The notes under the pieces were generated by a model, which was not told the DNA's origin, did no database searches, and worked only from the letters and a program-made list of their open reading frames with translations. Shown in pieces: positions 56,476-64,000 of a DNA stretch of 64,000 nucleotides (position 1 is its first letter; every line of letters begins with the position of its first letter). The position numbers and the translations under genes are program-made. Where the stretch lies: contig OZ020244.1 of NCBI GenBank assembly GCA_963971285.1, positions 3,100,001 to 3,164,000 of the forward strand, given 5' to 3'. This stretch comes from Astropecten irregularis. Lineage: Eukaryota > Echinodermata > Asteroidea > Paxillosida > Astropectinidae.

Positions 56476-56783
56476 TAGTTTATCTACATGAAATCGGCTG
56501 CTAATCACATAACACACATATTCAACTGATGGATAACCATGAGGCAGTTATGAACAATTTCTGAAATATTTACATTTCAAAATGAATCGGGAAATAGTTT
56601 TCAATTACTCCTGGAAAAGGATTAATGACTTGTTTGGATAGAATCATACAATGAATTGTAAATTCATTTATTTTCCGAGTGTGTTGGTCACCCTACAATC
56701 TGACAAAGGCACAGATGATTAAATACTTTAATTATTTAACTACCCAAATCATTTATGACACAATTCATGATGAGTGGCTATAA

Positions 56784-57616
56784 TAGGCCCGTTCACACAC
56801 ACAGAAAAAGTGCGATTTGAATCGTGATTCGTATGGCAATAATTTCCTCACATGTCAACATGGGCGGAAAAGTCGCAAACCAAATCGAACCAGTTTGATT
56901 TCTTAAACAAATTGCACCTGCGCAATTCCCAAAGATAAATGAACATACGAACTGATTACCCGCACTGACCCGCACGCTAGTACGTACATGTACGTAAAGA
57001 CCTCTCTGAAACATAGTTTTGGGAATCCTGTAAAGGCCGTGAGTTGGGTGCGCACCTCGTTATGTAGCGCGCTACGCCATCTCCATGACACATTGTTAAA
57101 TATGAATGATTACCCGCACTGGCCTGCATGCACGGACATGTACGTATATATTAATAGGCTGTGCCTGATTCAAAAGTAACGCATGTGCAATGAGATTTTA
57201 CAGGTTTCCCAAGACTATGTTTCAGAGAGGCATTCATGTACATGTACGTACATACGTGCGTGTGGGTCAGTGCGGGTAATCAACTTGTACGTACGAGTAA
57301 TAACATAGTCGTGAACCAAGACTAGAACTACACAAGAGAAGAACTGATGTACAGTACATGCTGAGACAGGAAGTTTGTATAGCCTGCGCCTTGCATTATG
57401 GGATATAAAACTGTTTGTCATTTTCGCGCACCACTCACACATACTTCAGACAGCAAATAATCAGACAAATAGCTGCACTTTAGAGTAGCGCAAATCACGA
57501 TTAGAATCGGTTAAATAATTGCGACAATTCTGTCCTCTAATGTAAAATCGAATAAAAAATGGTTCAATTGATTTTAATAAATCATGATTATTGGTGTGTG
57601 TGTGTGAACAGCCCTA
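56784..57616. mobile_element. TIR element, ~830 bp, ends TAGGSCNGTTCACACACACA
   Basis: The left end is TAGGCCCGTTCACACACACA and the right end TGTGTGTGTGAACAGCCCTA. Subterminal AATCGTGATTCG / AAATCACGATTAGAATCG motifs are also inverted. Inside, 56,945-57,025 and 57,215-57,297 form a second inverted pair (TTTCAGAGAGG..ACGTACATGTACGTA..CAGTGCGGGTAATC). No coding frame. A lone copy of the inner sequence occurs at 59,682-59,785. Confidence 0.7.
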
Positions 57617-58345
57617 CTGAATCATGGGTGACCTTGTATAATAATTCCTTAACATATTTACATTATTAAAACCAGGTCTTGCCTAAAAAACAAAATCTTT
57701 CACCCCAAAAAGAAAGAAAACAACCAAATTACAACATTACAGTCAAAGTTTAACAATGACCCATTACATTGGCCATCGGATATGGTTACCCACAAATGCA
57801 ACTTTTGGGTCACATTTGGTCAAACAAGTTAGTTAACCTCAGGACAGCACTTTTACAAACTGCATGCAATGATGTAGTGCTGGCATTTTTATCCGGTTAC
57901 AGGTTAACAATACACACACACAATACAATCAGTAAGCATAGTATACATGTACAGTAAATGGCGACAAAGAGTATTAAACACTTTCATGCAGTCCATTACA
58001 AACGCATGCAAATATAAACAAATCAACTGGATATTTTGCTATTTTGTTTGTTTTTTGAAAATGTGTAAAAGGAATAGAAAATACATTGAAAATCGAAAAT
58101 ACATCTTGTACATCGACTACATGCAAAATTGCCCCTCTCAAAAACCAAGATTGCCGGGAAAGATTGGTCAATGCGCTTGTGAATTCAAATGAATTACATG
58201 TATACTTATCAGTAAAACAACAAATTTAACAAATGACTTCTGAATGATCAAGAACAATGGACCCTGCTGGCCTATCAATCAAACTGTGCGCATTGACCAA
58301 TTGGAGGACGCCTTTTAATCAGGTGACCACGAAAACCTCAGTCTA
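57617..58345. other. Non-coding stretch
   Basis: No gene or repeat recognised apart from short CA-rich tracts (57,912-57,922). Confidence 0.45.
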
Positions 58346-58349
58346 ACTT

Positions 58350-58430
58350 GGTCACATACGGTATTCAGGTCGCCGGTTCGAATCCCGCTCTAGTCAATTT
58401 TTCTTTGTTCACCTTTCTATAAAATATCAC
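58350..58430 (+). repeat. 3' half of tRNA-derived repeat
   Basis: ACGGTATTCAGGTCGCCGGT TCGAATCCCGCTCTAGTCAA TTTTTCTTTGTTCACC matches the T-arm/acceptor side and tail of the 55,655 and 60,015 copies; the 5' half is missing. Confidence 0.75.
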
Positions 58431-58866
58431 GCGACATACAATCATCCAATCAAATGATTTGGAAAGACCTACAAAATGATAACAGCTTCATGAAATTGCA
58501 ACCCCTCCCTTTGATTATAGACCTTCATTTTGTTCAAAAACATTGACTGGTGGTTGGCAATACTTGGCATGGGCGGCCAAATCTTGCAAATCATATCGTC
58601 TTCTTGACAGACGGCGTGACCAAATTTAACATTTGGGAAACTTTCCATAGCTGTACAAAATACATACCATCATTGCTTGTGTTGTTTCCATTACATTCAG
58701 CAATATCTTTCAATGTTTATGAAACGTTGTGTACAAATTGGGTACTAATTGTAGTTTATTGTTTATGCCTGGCTTTGACGCCTCGCCGTAGTTTCCGCCA
58801 TCATTGTTGGTAAAAACTCGGGCCGTGACATTGCAAAAGAAAGGTCTATTCTATTTAGACCCCTAG

Positions 58867-59190
58867 AAGTAATAAACTGCTGCAAACTGCTCATCAGCCA
58901 AAATGACCTGAAATATATGAAATGCTTATGAGTTAGGAGGGCCTGACATGTTTTTATAGTAGCTGGCGTCGATTTCACAAAGCCTTGCGATCGATCGTAA
59001 CTCGAGTTATGAAGGATGACCCATCGTAGGGGGATTATCCCACGTATTGGGCTTCAATGCATCAAAATTCCTACGATTGATAGTAAGTTACGATGAGTTT
59101 GGTGAAATCGACCCCAGGATCTTTATCAAAGGCAAATATCGATAAAGATCCTGCAAGGACCGAAACGCGCCAGGCCCTCCAAACTCTAAG
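58867..59190. repeat. Hairpin repeat (GGAGGGCCTGAC...CAGGCCCTCC), split by a MITE
   Basis: 58,867-58,948 (AAGTAATAAACTGCTGCAAA ... GGAGGGCCTGAC) matches 60,992-61,072. 59,117-59,190 (GATCCTGCAAGGACCGAAAC, CAGGCCCTCC) matches the other limb at 61,103-61,148. A TGGGGTCGATTTCAC MITE at 58,964-59,116 sits between the limbs. Confidence 0.75.
58964..59116. mobile_element. MITE (TGGGGTCGATTTCAC family) nested in hairpin repeat
   Basis: Starts TGGCGTCGATTTCACAAAGC and ends GTTTGGTGAAATCGACCCCA. Inner GCGATCGATCGTAACTCGAG and TACGATTGATAGTAAGTTAC match the 41,728 copy in inverted order. About 153 bp, no coding. Confidence 0.8.
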
Positions 59191-59204
59191 CAATTTAGAC
59201 CCAT

Positions 59205-59407
59205 TCACTTTACGATGTACCATTTTTCTTGCATGTCCACCAGTATGTCCATTCTTTTCAGGTCTTCTTTCAGAATGGTTATGAGTGCTTCCAGCGTGGC
59301 GTTAGCATTCTGGGCCCAGTTAAACAGGAGTGACCGACAGGGATCGAAGACGCTGCTCTTCTGTACCTCAAAGACCTTCACCTCGTAGACTTTATACCCA
59401 AGAGAAC
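59205..59407 (-). CDS. Terminal exon of a death-domain-like protein
   Basis: The minus-strand exon begins after TTTTCTTTGCCTTTAG and runs to a TGA at 59,205. It continues the codon split by the upstream donor (A|GT, Ser). The peptide (SLGYKVYEVKVFEV, then DPCRSLLFNWAQNANATLEA, ending DMQEKWYIVK) reads as the second half of a death domain: an LG after helix 2, a DP...LL..W core around helix 4-5, then T..AL...L and a late RMDILVDM helix. Death domains mediate homotypic signalling assembly in the cytosol; which pathway applies here cannot be told. The 3' end runs straight into the hairpin repeat at 59,117-59,190. Confidence 0.6.
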
Positions 59408-59681
59408 CTAAAGGCAAAGAAAACATCATGCAAGTTCAATACAAAAAAAACAATACCTGGGGAGAGAAACTTGAGTACGGTACTGGTCATGCCCAGCCAT
59501 ACATGTAGGTCGTTTACAAAACGGAGGCTCGGGCTCTGTCTCATGCTCCGGCTCCATTTCGTGAATCCATTCTGAAATAATGGGTATCAAAATAGAGGCT
59601 TTGGCCTGCGGTTCGGAAGTAGATTCTCTGGTTGGAAAAGGAAAACGGAGTTTCAGCTTCAATGAAAAACCCCAACCTATA

Positions 59682-59785
59682 TTTCAGAGAGGCCTTTACG
59701 TACATGTACGTATGTGCGTGAGGTCAGTGCGGGTAATCGGTTTGTACGTTCGAGTAATAACATAGTCGTGAACCAAGACTAGCCA
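59682..59785 (+). repeat. Solo copy of inner repeat of the 56,784 element
   Basis: TATTTCAGAGAGGCCTTTAC GTACATGTACGTA ... CAGTGCGGGTAATC ... GTCGTGAACCAAGACTAG matches 57,222-57,326, extending through the GTGAACCAAGACTAGA end. Confidence 0.7.
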
Positions 59786-60014
59786 AGCTTCTGAAAAGCC
59801 TGGCCAGGCCTGGGCCTTTGGACCTGAAATCCTCCTTCAGTCAGCCCTAAACTTCACAATAGTGCCATCACACATTTTTGTGGCCGCCATGACATATGAC
59901 TTTATGGGTGAATCACAACCACTATTACTGCACCCGTTATTGCGCATGTCTTGGCAGTTGACCGCTGTTATAATAACCTTTTGTTTACATTTCACTTGAG
60001 TTCTTTGTACCGTA

Positions 60015-60345
60015 ACTAAACAAACAAAGATTATGAAATAACCTCAAGGGAAACTGACAAAATTTTAAGTCATTGAAAAGTGAACAAAGAAAAATTGACT
60101 GGAGCGGGATTCGAACCGGCGACCTCCTGCATACCGTACAGGCGCTCTACCAACTGAGCCATCCAGCCCTATGTTGGTGGTGACCCCAATAGTCAACTAT
60201 CTTTGTTCGTTTGGCAGTCAAAGGCCATGAAACCATGCACACACCACCACACCCCAGGGATCGTTTCAATGATACACGCAACAATGCTGCAACCTGGGAA
60301 CGGCACATGGGGGATCACTCAAAGAGGATACGGCTTTTTAATTAA
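60015..60345 (-). repeat. tRNA-derived dispersed repeat (best-preserved copy)
   Basis: On the minus strand: GATCCCCCATGTGCCGTTCC, GCAGCATTGTTGCGTGTATC, CCATGAAACCATGC complement, GTTGACTATTGGGGTCACCA. Then a tRNA-like block (60,095-60,168) with GGATGGCTCAGTTGG, stem CCTGT / GCAGG around loop ACGGTAT, and GGTTCGAATCCCGCTCCAGT, then a TTTTTCTTTGTTCAC tail. The base before the anticodon position is C, not the near-universal T33, and acceptor pairing is incomplete, so a derived element. It lies within an intron of the death-domain gene. Confidence 0.8.
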
Positions 60346-60349
60346 TATA

Positions 60350-60420
60350 TTCGTGAAATAACCACAAGGGAAACTGACTGAGTTTCAGTCAGTCAGTTTC
60401 CCTTGTGGTTATTTCACGAA
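60350..60420. repeat. Perfect 32-bp-stem hairpin
   Basis: TTCGTGAAATAACCACAAGG GAAACTGACTGA is followed by GTTTCAG and then its exact complement. The stem sequence is the tail seen downstream of the tRNA-derived repeats (CAGTTTCCCTTGTGGTTATT at 4,130). The hairpin therefore appears to be two such tails head to head. Confidence 0.9.
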
Positions 60421-60680
60421 AATTTTAAGTCATTGAAAAGTCATTCATGATTAAAAAGCGTTTTCCGGTTTTCAAAAGCTCCGAAAATGCACAGCACTAT
60501 CGAAAACAACATTTTGTCATTTCCGGAAAATGATTTTTAATTATGCCATTTCCGGAAATCCGGAAATTTCCGGAACTCTTACATCCCTGGGTATAGCCGA
60601 ATGTTCGGTATAGTGGTGTTCATTATATTGGCATTCCACTGTAGCAGGCTGAGTGAATGCTACAATGGTGGACTACTTAC

Positions 60681-60819
60681 TTGCAATGCCCTGCCAATCC
60701 CTTCCAATTGATGGTACGTTGAGCTGCATACACAGCCAGTTGAACAGCTGTGTGGGTAGGTACTTGATGTGGGTACGCATGCTCACTTGCGGCCGTCCGT
60801 GGTGTGGTCCCGACGACAC
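60681..60819 (-). CDS. Penultimate exon, first half of death-domain-like region
   Basis: Acceptor TTTAATTACAATTGCAG, phase 0 start; donor ATTGCAA|GTAAGTAG, phase 1 end; 139 nt. The peptide includes SMRTHIKYLPTQLFNWLCMQ and then LNVPSIGRDWQGIA. The GRDWQGIA turn followed by SSLGY from the next exon is the death-domain helix 2 signature pattern (dW..LA..LG). Joining to exon 59,205-59,407 is supported by phase and by the continuous domain. The intron between holds a tRNA-derived repeat and a perfect hairpin. Confidence 0.6.
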
Positions 60820-60991
60820 CTGCAATTGTAATTAAAGGTATAATACATGATTGGTAAAGGTCACAGAACAGCACTCACACTTTGTCTGATCCAACATGTA
60901 CATAAAATAATAAACTTTACCAAGTTTGAGCACAATTGGACATACGTCACGATAAAATAGCGAAATCCGCTCAATTTTTTTCTTTCAATAC

Positions 60992-61150
60992 AAGTAATAA
61001 ACTGCTGCAAACTGTTTATCAGCCAAAATGACCTGAAATTTATGTAATGCTCAATGTTGGGAGGGCCTGACGCATTTCAATCCTAACAGGATCTTTCTTT
61101 TGCCTTTGAGAAAGATCCTGTTAGGATCGAAATGCATTGGGCCCTCTCAA
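60992..61150. repeat. Hairpin repeat (GGGAGGGCCTGACGC...), uninterrupted copy
   Basis: AATCCTAACAGGATCTTTC and GAAAGATCCTGTTAGGATCG pair, flanked by GGAGGGCCTGACGCATTTC and GAAATGCATTGGGCCCTCTC. The stem is about 38 bp with few mismatches. The full unit including the AAGTAATAAACTGCTGCAAA lead matches 58,867-59,190 without the nested MITE. Confidence 0.8.
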
Positions 61151-61169
61151 TTTTTCTTTATTATAAAAT

Positions 61170-61262
61170 AAAGAATGGTTTTGATCTTACCCCAAGATCA
61201 AAACTGTTTTCGGTCTTTGTTGTACTAATTTCTGGATAAATACACCATTTCAGGCGGAAATA
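61170..61262 (+). repeat. Short dispersed repeat with hairpin (GTTTTGATCT), second copy
   Basis: GTTTTGATCTTACCCCAAGA TCAAAAC then GGTCTTTGTTGTACTAAT and CATTTCAGGCGG; inverted relative to 55,205-55,300. Confidence 0.65.
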
Positions 61263-61654
61263 TTTTAACAGTATGTTTCTACCAGCACCATCTTCACACC
61301 CTGAAAGTTATAAGTCAATCTGTGAACATTTCTGTGTGTGGTTTGATGCAATACATATTCTTCATGTGAACTTCCTGTCCTCATGGCAAAAAACTTCATA
61401 AATCAAGTAGACAGCATTATCTACATGTACATGGCACATGCGTTGGACCCAAGTTGGCCTGCCAAGCCCCATGAACTAATGAACCCCATTTTACAGTGAT
61501 TTCATTGAAATTATCGCTGGTGCTTATTTTTTCATTTCCTTTGTTAAGCAAACTTCCTGTAATCTTTCTAAGGCCTGTTTCAGACGTCGTGCTGATGTCG
61601 TGTCGATTAAATTTTTGATTTAAAGTTGGAATACTGGTCATATCTTGTTCTCTT
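61263..61654. other. Intronic non-coding stretch
   Basis: Nothing recognised; lies between exons of the minus-strand gene. Confidence 0.4.
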
Positions 61655-61955
61655 GTAATTTAGCCTTTGAGAAAGATCCTGCTAGGATCAAAACATCAGG
61701 CCCTCCTAACTCTGACCATTTAGCCTTTGAGAAAGATCCTGCTAGGATTGAAACATCAGGCTCTCCTAACTCTGACCATTTAGCCTTTGAGAAAGATCCT
61801 GCTAGGATTGAAACATCAGGCTCTCCTAACTCTGACCGTTTAGCCTTTAAGAAAGCTCCTGCTAGGATTGAAACATCAGGCCCTCCTAACTCTGACCATT
61901 TAGCCTTTTAGAAAGATCCTGCTAGGATCGAAACGTCAAGCCCTCCTAACTCAGC
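61655..61955 (+). repeat. 60-bp tandem repeat, 5 copies
   Basis: The unit is CATTTAGCCTTTGAGAAAGA TCCTGCTAGGATYGAAACAT CAGGCYCTCCTAACTCTGAC. It corresponds to one limb of the hairpin repeats at 58,867 and 60,992 amplified head to tail. Length divisible by three gives an 88-codon frame by default. Confidence 0.92.
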
Positions 61956-62090
61956 AAACAATGGCCAAATAAATGTCAAAAGCAGTAAACAAAACATGAA
62001 AATTTGGTTGGCAATTCTGTTAATATTCCAGGAAGAATTGTCATGCTTAAGCAAGTTTTGAGCTTAAGCAGCTCTATGAAATTGGCTCCT
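61956..62090. mobile_element. MITE fragment (GGGGCCAATTTCA family)
   Basis: AGCAAACAATGGCCAAATAA ... AGCTTAAGCAGCTCTATGAA ATTGGCTCC. The left terminus is missing: the 60-bp array joins directly to the element interior. Confidence 0.7.
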
Positions 62091-62459
62091 GTTCCATTTG
62101 GTTTGATTATTTTTTTATTTAATGTGGTCAGGTAATGTGTTTATTAACAGAATGGGTCATACTTATAGAGCTATATTAAAATTACTAGAGCGCTAGCCCC
62201 GTATCCAGAGTGATGCCTGCTGGGCGCATCCACGTTTGTGCACAAACTTATGAAAAGCACAACATTTTGTACATCTTTTGTACGTCTATTTGCATATCTG
62301 CATTTGTGTTCTATACAGGTACATTATTGAAGCCCAATACGCCCAAAGTCCGGTGCACCTTCAAGACGCACTTCCGGTAACGTTCACGCATACGGTGTAC
62401 TTGCACGTTGCATTTTGAGTACATTCTGTAAAAAACATTCCAGGCCTTGAATTTGGACA

Positions 62460-62610
62460 TTTTTAGGGCAAGGCCACTTTGGCCTTGGATGGAGCAAAAT
62501 TACAGAGGGCAACAAGGCCAGTAGGTAGGGCACCAAGGCCAAATAATATCTGCAGAAAGGGCACAGAGGCCAAATGTGAATATAATATTTCAGATGTTGG
62601 AGTAGGCCCT
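62460..62610. repeat. Irregular GGCA/AAGGCCA motif cluster
   Basis: GGGCAAGGCCACTTTGGCC, GGGCAACAAGGCCAG, GGGCACCAAGGCCAAAT and GGGCACAGAGGCCAAAT are spaced every 25-35 bp, and a relative (GGGCATGACGGCCAAAG) lies at 62,927. A degenerate, loosely tandem motif; function unknown. Confidence 0.5.
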
Positions 62611-62773
62611 AATGAATTTGTTGTGCTCCCACCACATACAATGTGTGTAATTGTGTATACTTGTGTACTGTACACCCCATGTGTACGACCATCGAAATGT
62701 GCAGTGCACAGTGCATTAAGTGTGAATTCGGCCTCGTGTTTAAAAACACTACCAGAATGGTAGTAGCAGGATG

Positions 62774-63121
62774 TTGTGTCTGCGGCAGAGGTTGGGCTGC
62801 AAGTACTTGTGTTATCAGTTCCCAAGAAACTTTACAACAACCGGTCCATAAATTTGAGATGTCATTGAAGTACACAGTTAGTGAGAGCATGGATGCTTAC
62901 TACTCCTTATGGATTTTTTTGCAAAAGGGCATGACGGCCAAAGTAAATATAGGGCATGGCATAACTGGCAGTGAACAAGGGGATGCTTTGTGGGGCACCT
63001 CGGCCAGTTAGAAGAGCCAAGGAGGCACTGGCTGTCGTGGCCATCGTTTAATTCAAGCCCTGACATTCCAGTCAAAGTTTCTTCTTTCACAGACACTCAC
63101 TCAAATTCAACATGACTGCCC
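62774..63121. repeat. Tandem duplication, copy 1
   Basis: TGTCTGCGGCAGAGGTTGGG to TCAACATGACTGCCCCCAG. The second copy follows almost immediately at 63,124-63,414. Copy 1 has ~90 bp (62,869-62,950) that copy 2 replaces with about 25 bp. Confidence 0.85.
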
Positions 63122-63123
63122 CC

Positions 63124-63414
63124 AGAGGTTGCGGCAGAGGTTGGGCTGCAAGTGCTTGTGTTATCCGTTCCCAAGAAACTTTACAACAACCGGTCCATAA
63201 ATTTGAGATGTCATTGAGGGGCATTGATGTCATTGAATATAGGGCATGGCATAACTGGCAGTGAACAAGGGGATGCTTTGTGGGGCACCTCGGCCAGTTA
63301 GAAGAGCCAAGGAGGCACTGGCTGTCGTGGCCATCGTTTAATTCAAGCCCTGACATTCCGGTCAAAGTTTCTTCTTCCACAGACACTCACTCAAATTCAA
63401 CATGACTGCCCCCA
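63124..63414. repeat. Tandem duplication, copy 2 (internally deleted)
   Basis: About 98% identical by eye to copy 1 outside the deletion (differences such as GTGCTTG for GTACTTG and CCGGTC for CCAGTC), so the duplication is recent. It lies just downstream of the 63,514 exon's donor, within the intron on the minus strand. Confidence 0.85.
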
Positions 63415-63513
63415 GGCCGACTTCAAAGCGTCTACGCACGGAAAATGCAGAGCGAGCACTCTAGTGATTTTAACATAGCTCTATGATCATATTACAGTGT
63501 CAGTGACACCTAC

Positions 63514-63790
63514 CTGTATGATATCAGCTGCTTTGATGAGCCAGCGTTTGACAGCAGGATGTTGGTCAATCTGCCTGTCACCACACCAAATTGGCACCGG
63601 TGCCCTGCCCCGGGCAATGTCAATGACGTGAGTCTTCCCTGGTTCACTTGCCCGGACGCTGCATAGATAATGCGGTAGAGGGCAGGACGGCCCGACGGTG
63701 ATCCGAAGGTCGGACTTGAAGGCTTTAAGGTTGTCCACGATGCGGGTGACCAAGATGAGAAGGTCTTGGATTTGGTAGGTCACACGGCAT
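63514..63790 (-). CDS. Upstream exon of the same gene
   Basis: The minus-strand frame is open over about 92 codons (from CRVTYQIQDLLILVTRIVDN to KRWLIKAADIIQ), ending at a strong donor ATACAG|GTAGGTGTC in phase 0, which matches the phase-0 acceptor at 60,819. The 5' limit at 63,790 (acceptor ..CCAACCGTGAAG) is less certain. GC content and codon choice are clearly higher than in surrounding DNA. The peptide has a Cys/Pro-rich middle (VGPSCPLPHYLCSVR) and VIDIARGRAPVPIWCGDRQI; I cannot name the domain. Further 5' exons lie beyond the window. Candidates for overall type are the death-domain signalling proteins (UNC5, ankyrin/PIDD or DAPK-like groups); none is established. Confidence 0.55.
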
Positions 63791-63904
63791 CTTCACGGTT
63801 GGAAAACAAAGCACAGGAGAGTATTATGGACAACTATACACCAAAGTTCAAAGTTTAATCAAAAAACAATTCACAAAAGGCAACATAGTGTACATGTTCT
63901 GGGA

Positions 63905-64000
63905 TGCTGTGGCCTAGTGGTCTGGCATGTGGAACTCAAGGTCTTGTGGTCAATCCACAGATTGTGGGTTCGAATCCAGCCATGGGCTGGTGGTGCTTGC
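63905..64000 (+). repeat. tRNA-like sequence (Leu/Ser-type), cut by window end
   Basis: A-box TGGCCTAGTGG, B-box GGTTCGAATCC and a 20-odd-nt variable region (CACAGATTGTG pairing) resemble a long-variable-arm tRNA or the head of a tRNA-derived SINE. The downstream portion is outside the window, so a gene cannot be separated from a SINE. Confidence 0.5.

Noticed and set aside
56160..56504. ITNMA- or ICDSH-repeat protein
   Set aside because: A 15-bp satellite gives five-codon periodicity on both strands automatically.
59426..59662. Acidic frame (EPEHETEPEPPFCK) as an extra exon of the death-domain gene
   Set aside because: The flanking exons already join in phase without it, and no good acceptor/donor pair frames it in the right phase. 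It could be an alternative exon, but this is unsupported.

Overview
This is a window of AT-rich, repeat-dense animal nuclear DNA. It has intron-like spacing, degenerate non-LTR and Penelope retroelement pieces, tRNA-derived repeats and many short terminal-inverted-repeat (TIR) elements, and no operons or Shine-Dalgarno-type gene packing. The repeats (a MITE family starting GGGGCCAATTTCA, hairpins containing GATCCTGCTAGGATC, tRNA-headed repeats) look like those I associate with echinoderms, possibly a sea star. That assignment is from memory and unverified.

The dominant feature is a giant imperfect palindrome. The left arm runs from about 6,515 to 30,660 and the right arm, its reverse complement, from about 31,197 to 51,420. 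Matching landmarks have coordinates summing to about 61,900 near the centre, about 61,100 at the LINE and about 58,000 at the outer ends; the drift comes from arm-specific insertions and repeat-number changes. From outside to centre each arm carries: an exon-like segment with splice signals, a 30-bp minisatellite, a ~60-bp CAGCCAGCC-type repeat, a duplicated module next to a dead LINE, a splice-flanked 93-bp exon-like segment, a 37/38-bp satellite, a 51-bp minisatellite, a 57-bp minisatellite, tRNA-derived repeats, a CpG-rich promoter-like patch, and a central array of ~120-bp units each bounded by inverted repeats. A 200-N assembly gap (30,766-30,965) lies in the central array. The sequence turns around on both sides of the gap (near 30,663 and 31,197), and the two contig ends look like an unmerged overlap.

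Left of the palindrome (1-6,515) there are MITEs, a tRNA-derived repeat and one 90-codon exon-like frame. Right of it (51,420-64,000) there are TIR elements, direct repeats, a 15-bp satellite and more tRNA-derived repeats. The best-supported protein-coding gene is also here: three terminal exons on the minus strand (63,514-63,790; 60,681-60,819; 59,205-59,407) with matching splice phases, encoding a C-terminal death-domain-like region. Its introns and 3' end are full of hairpin and tandem repeats.

Most long open frames in the window are by-products of tandem repeats with unit lengths divisible by three (57, 51, 60, 15 bp) or of the 37/38-bp satellite, and are not annotated as genes. Identity and copy-number statements are by-eye comparisons; no alignment was run.
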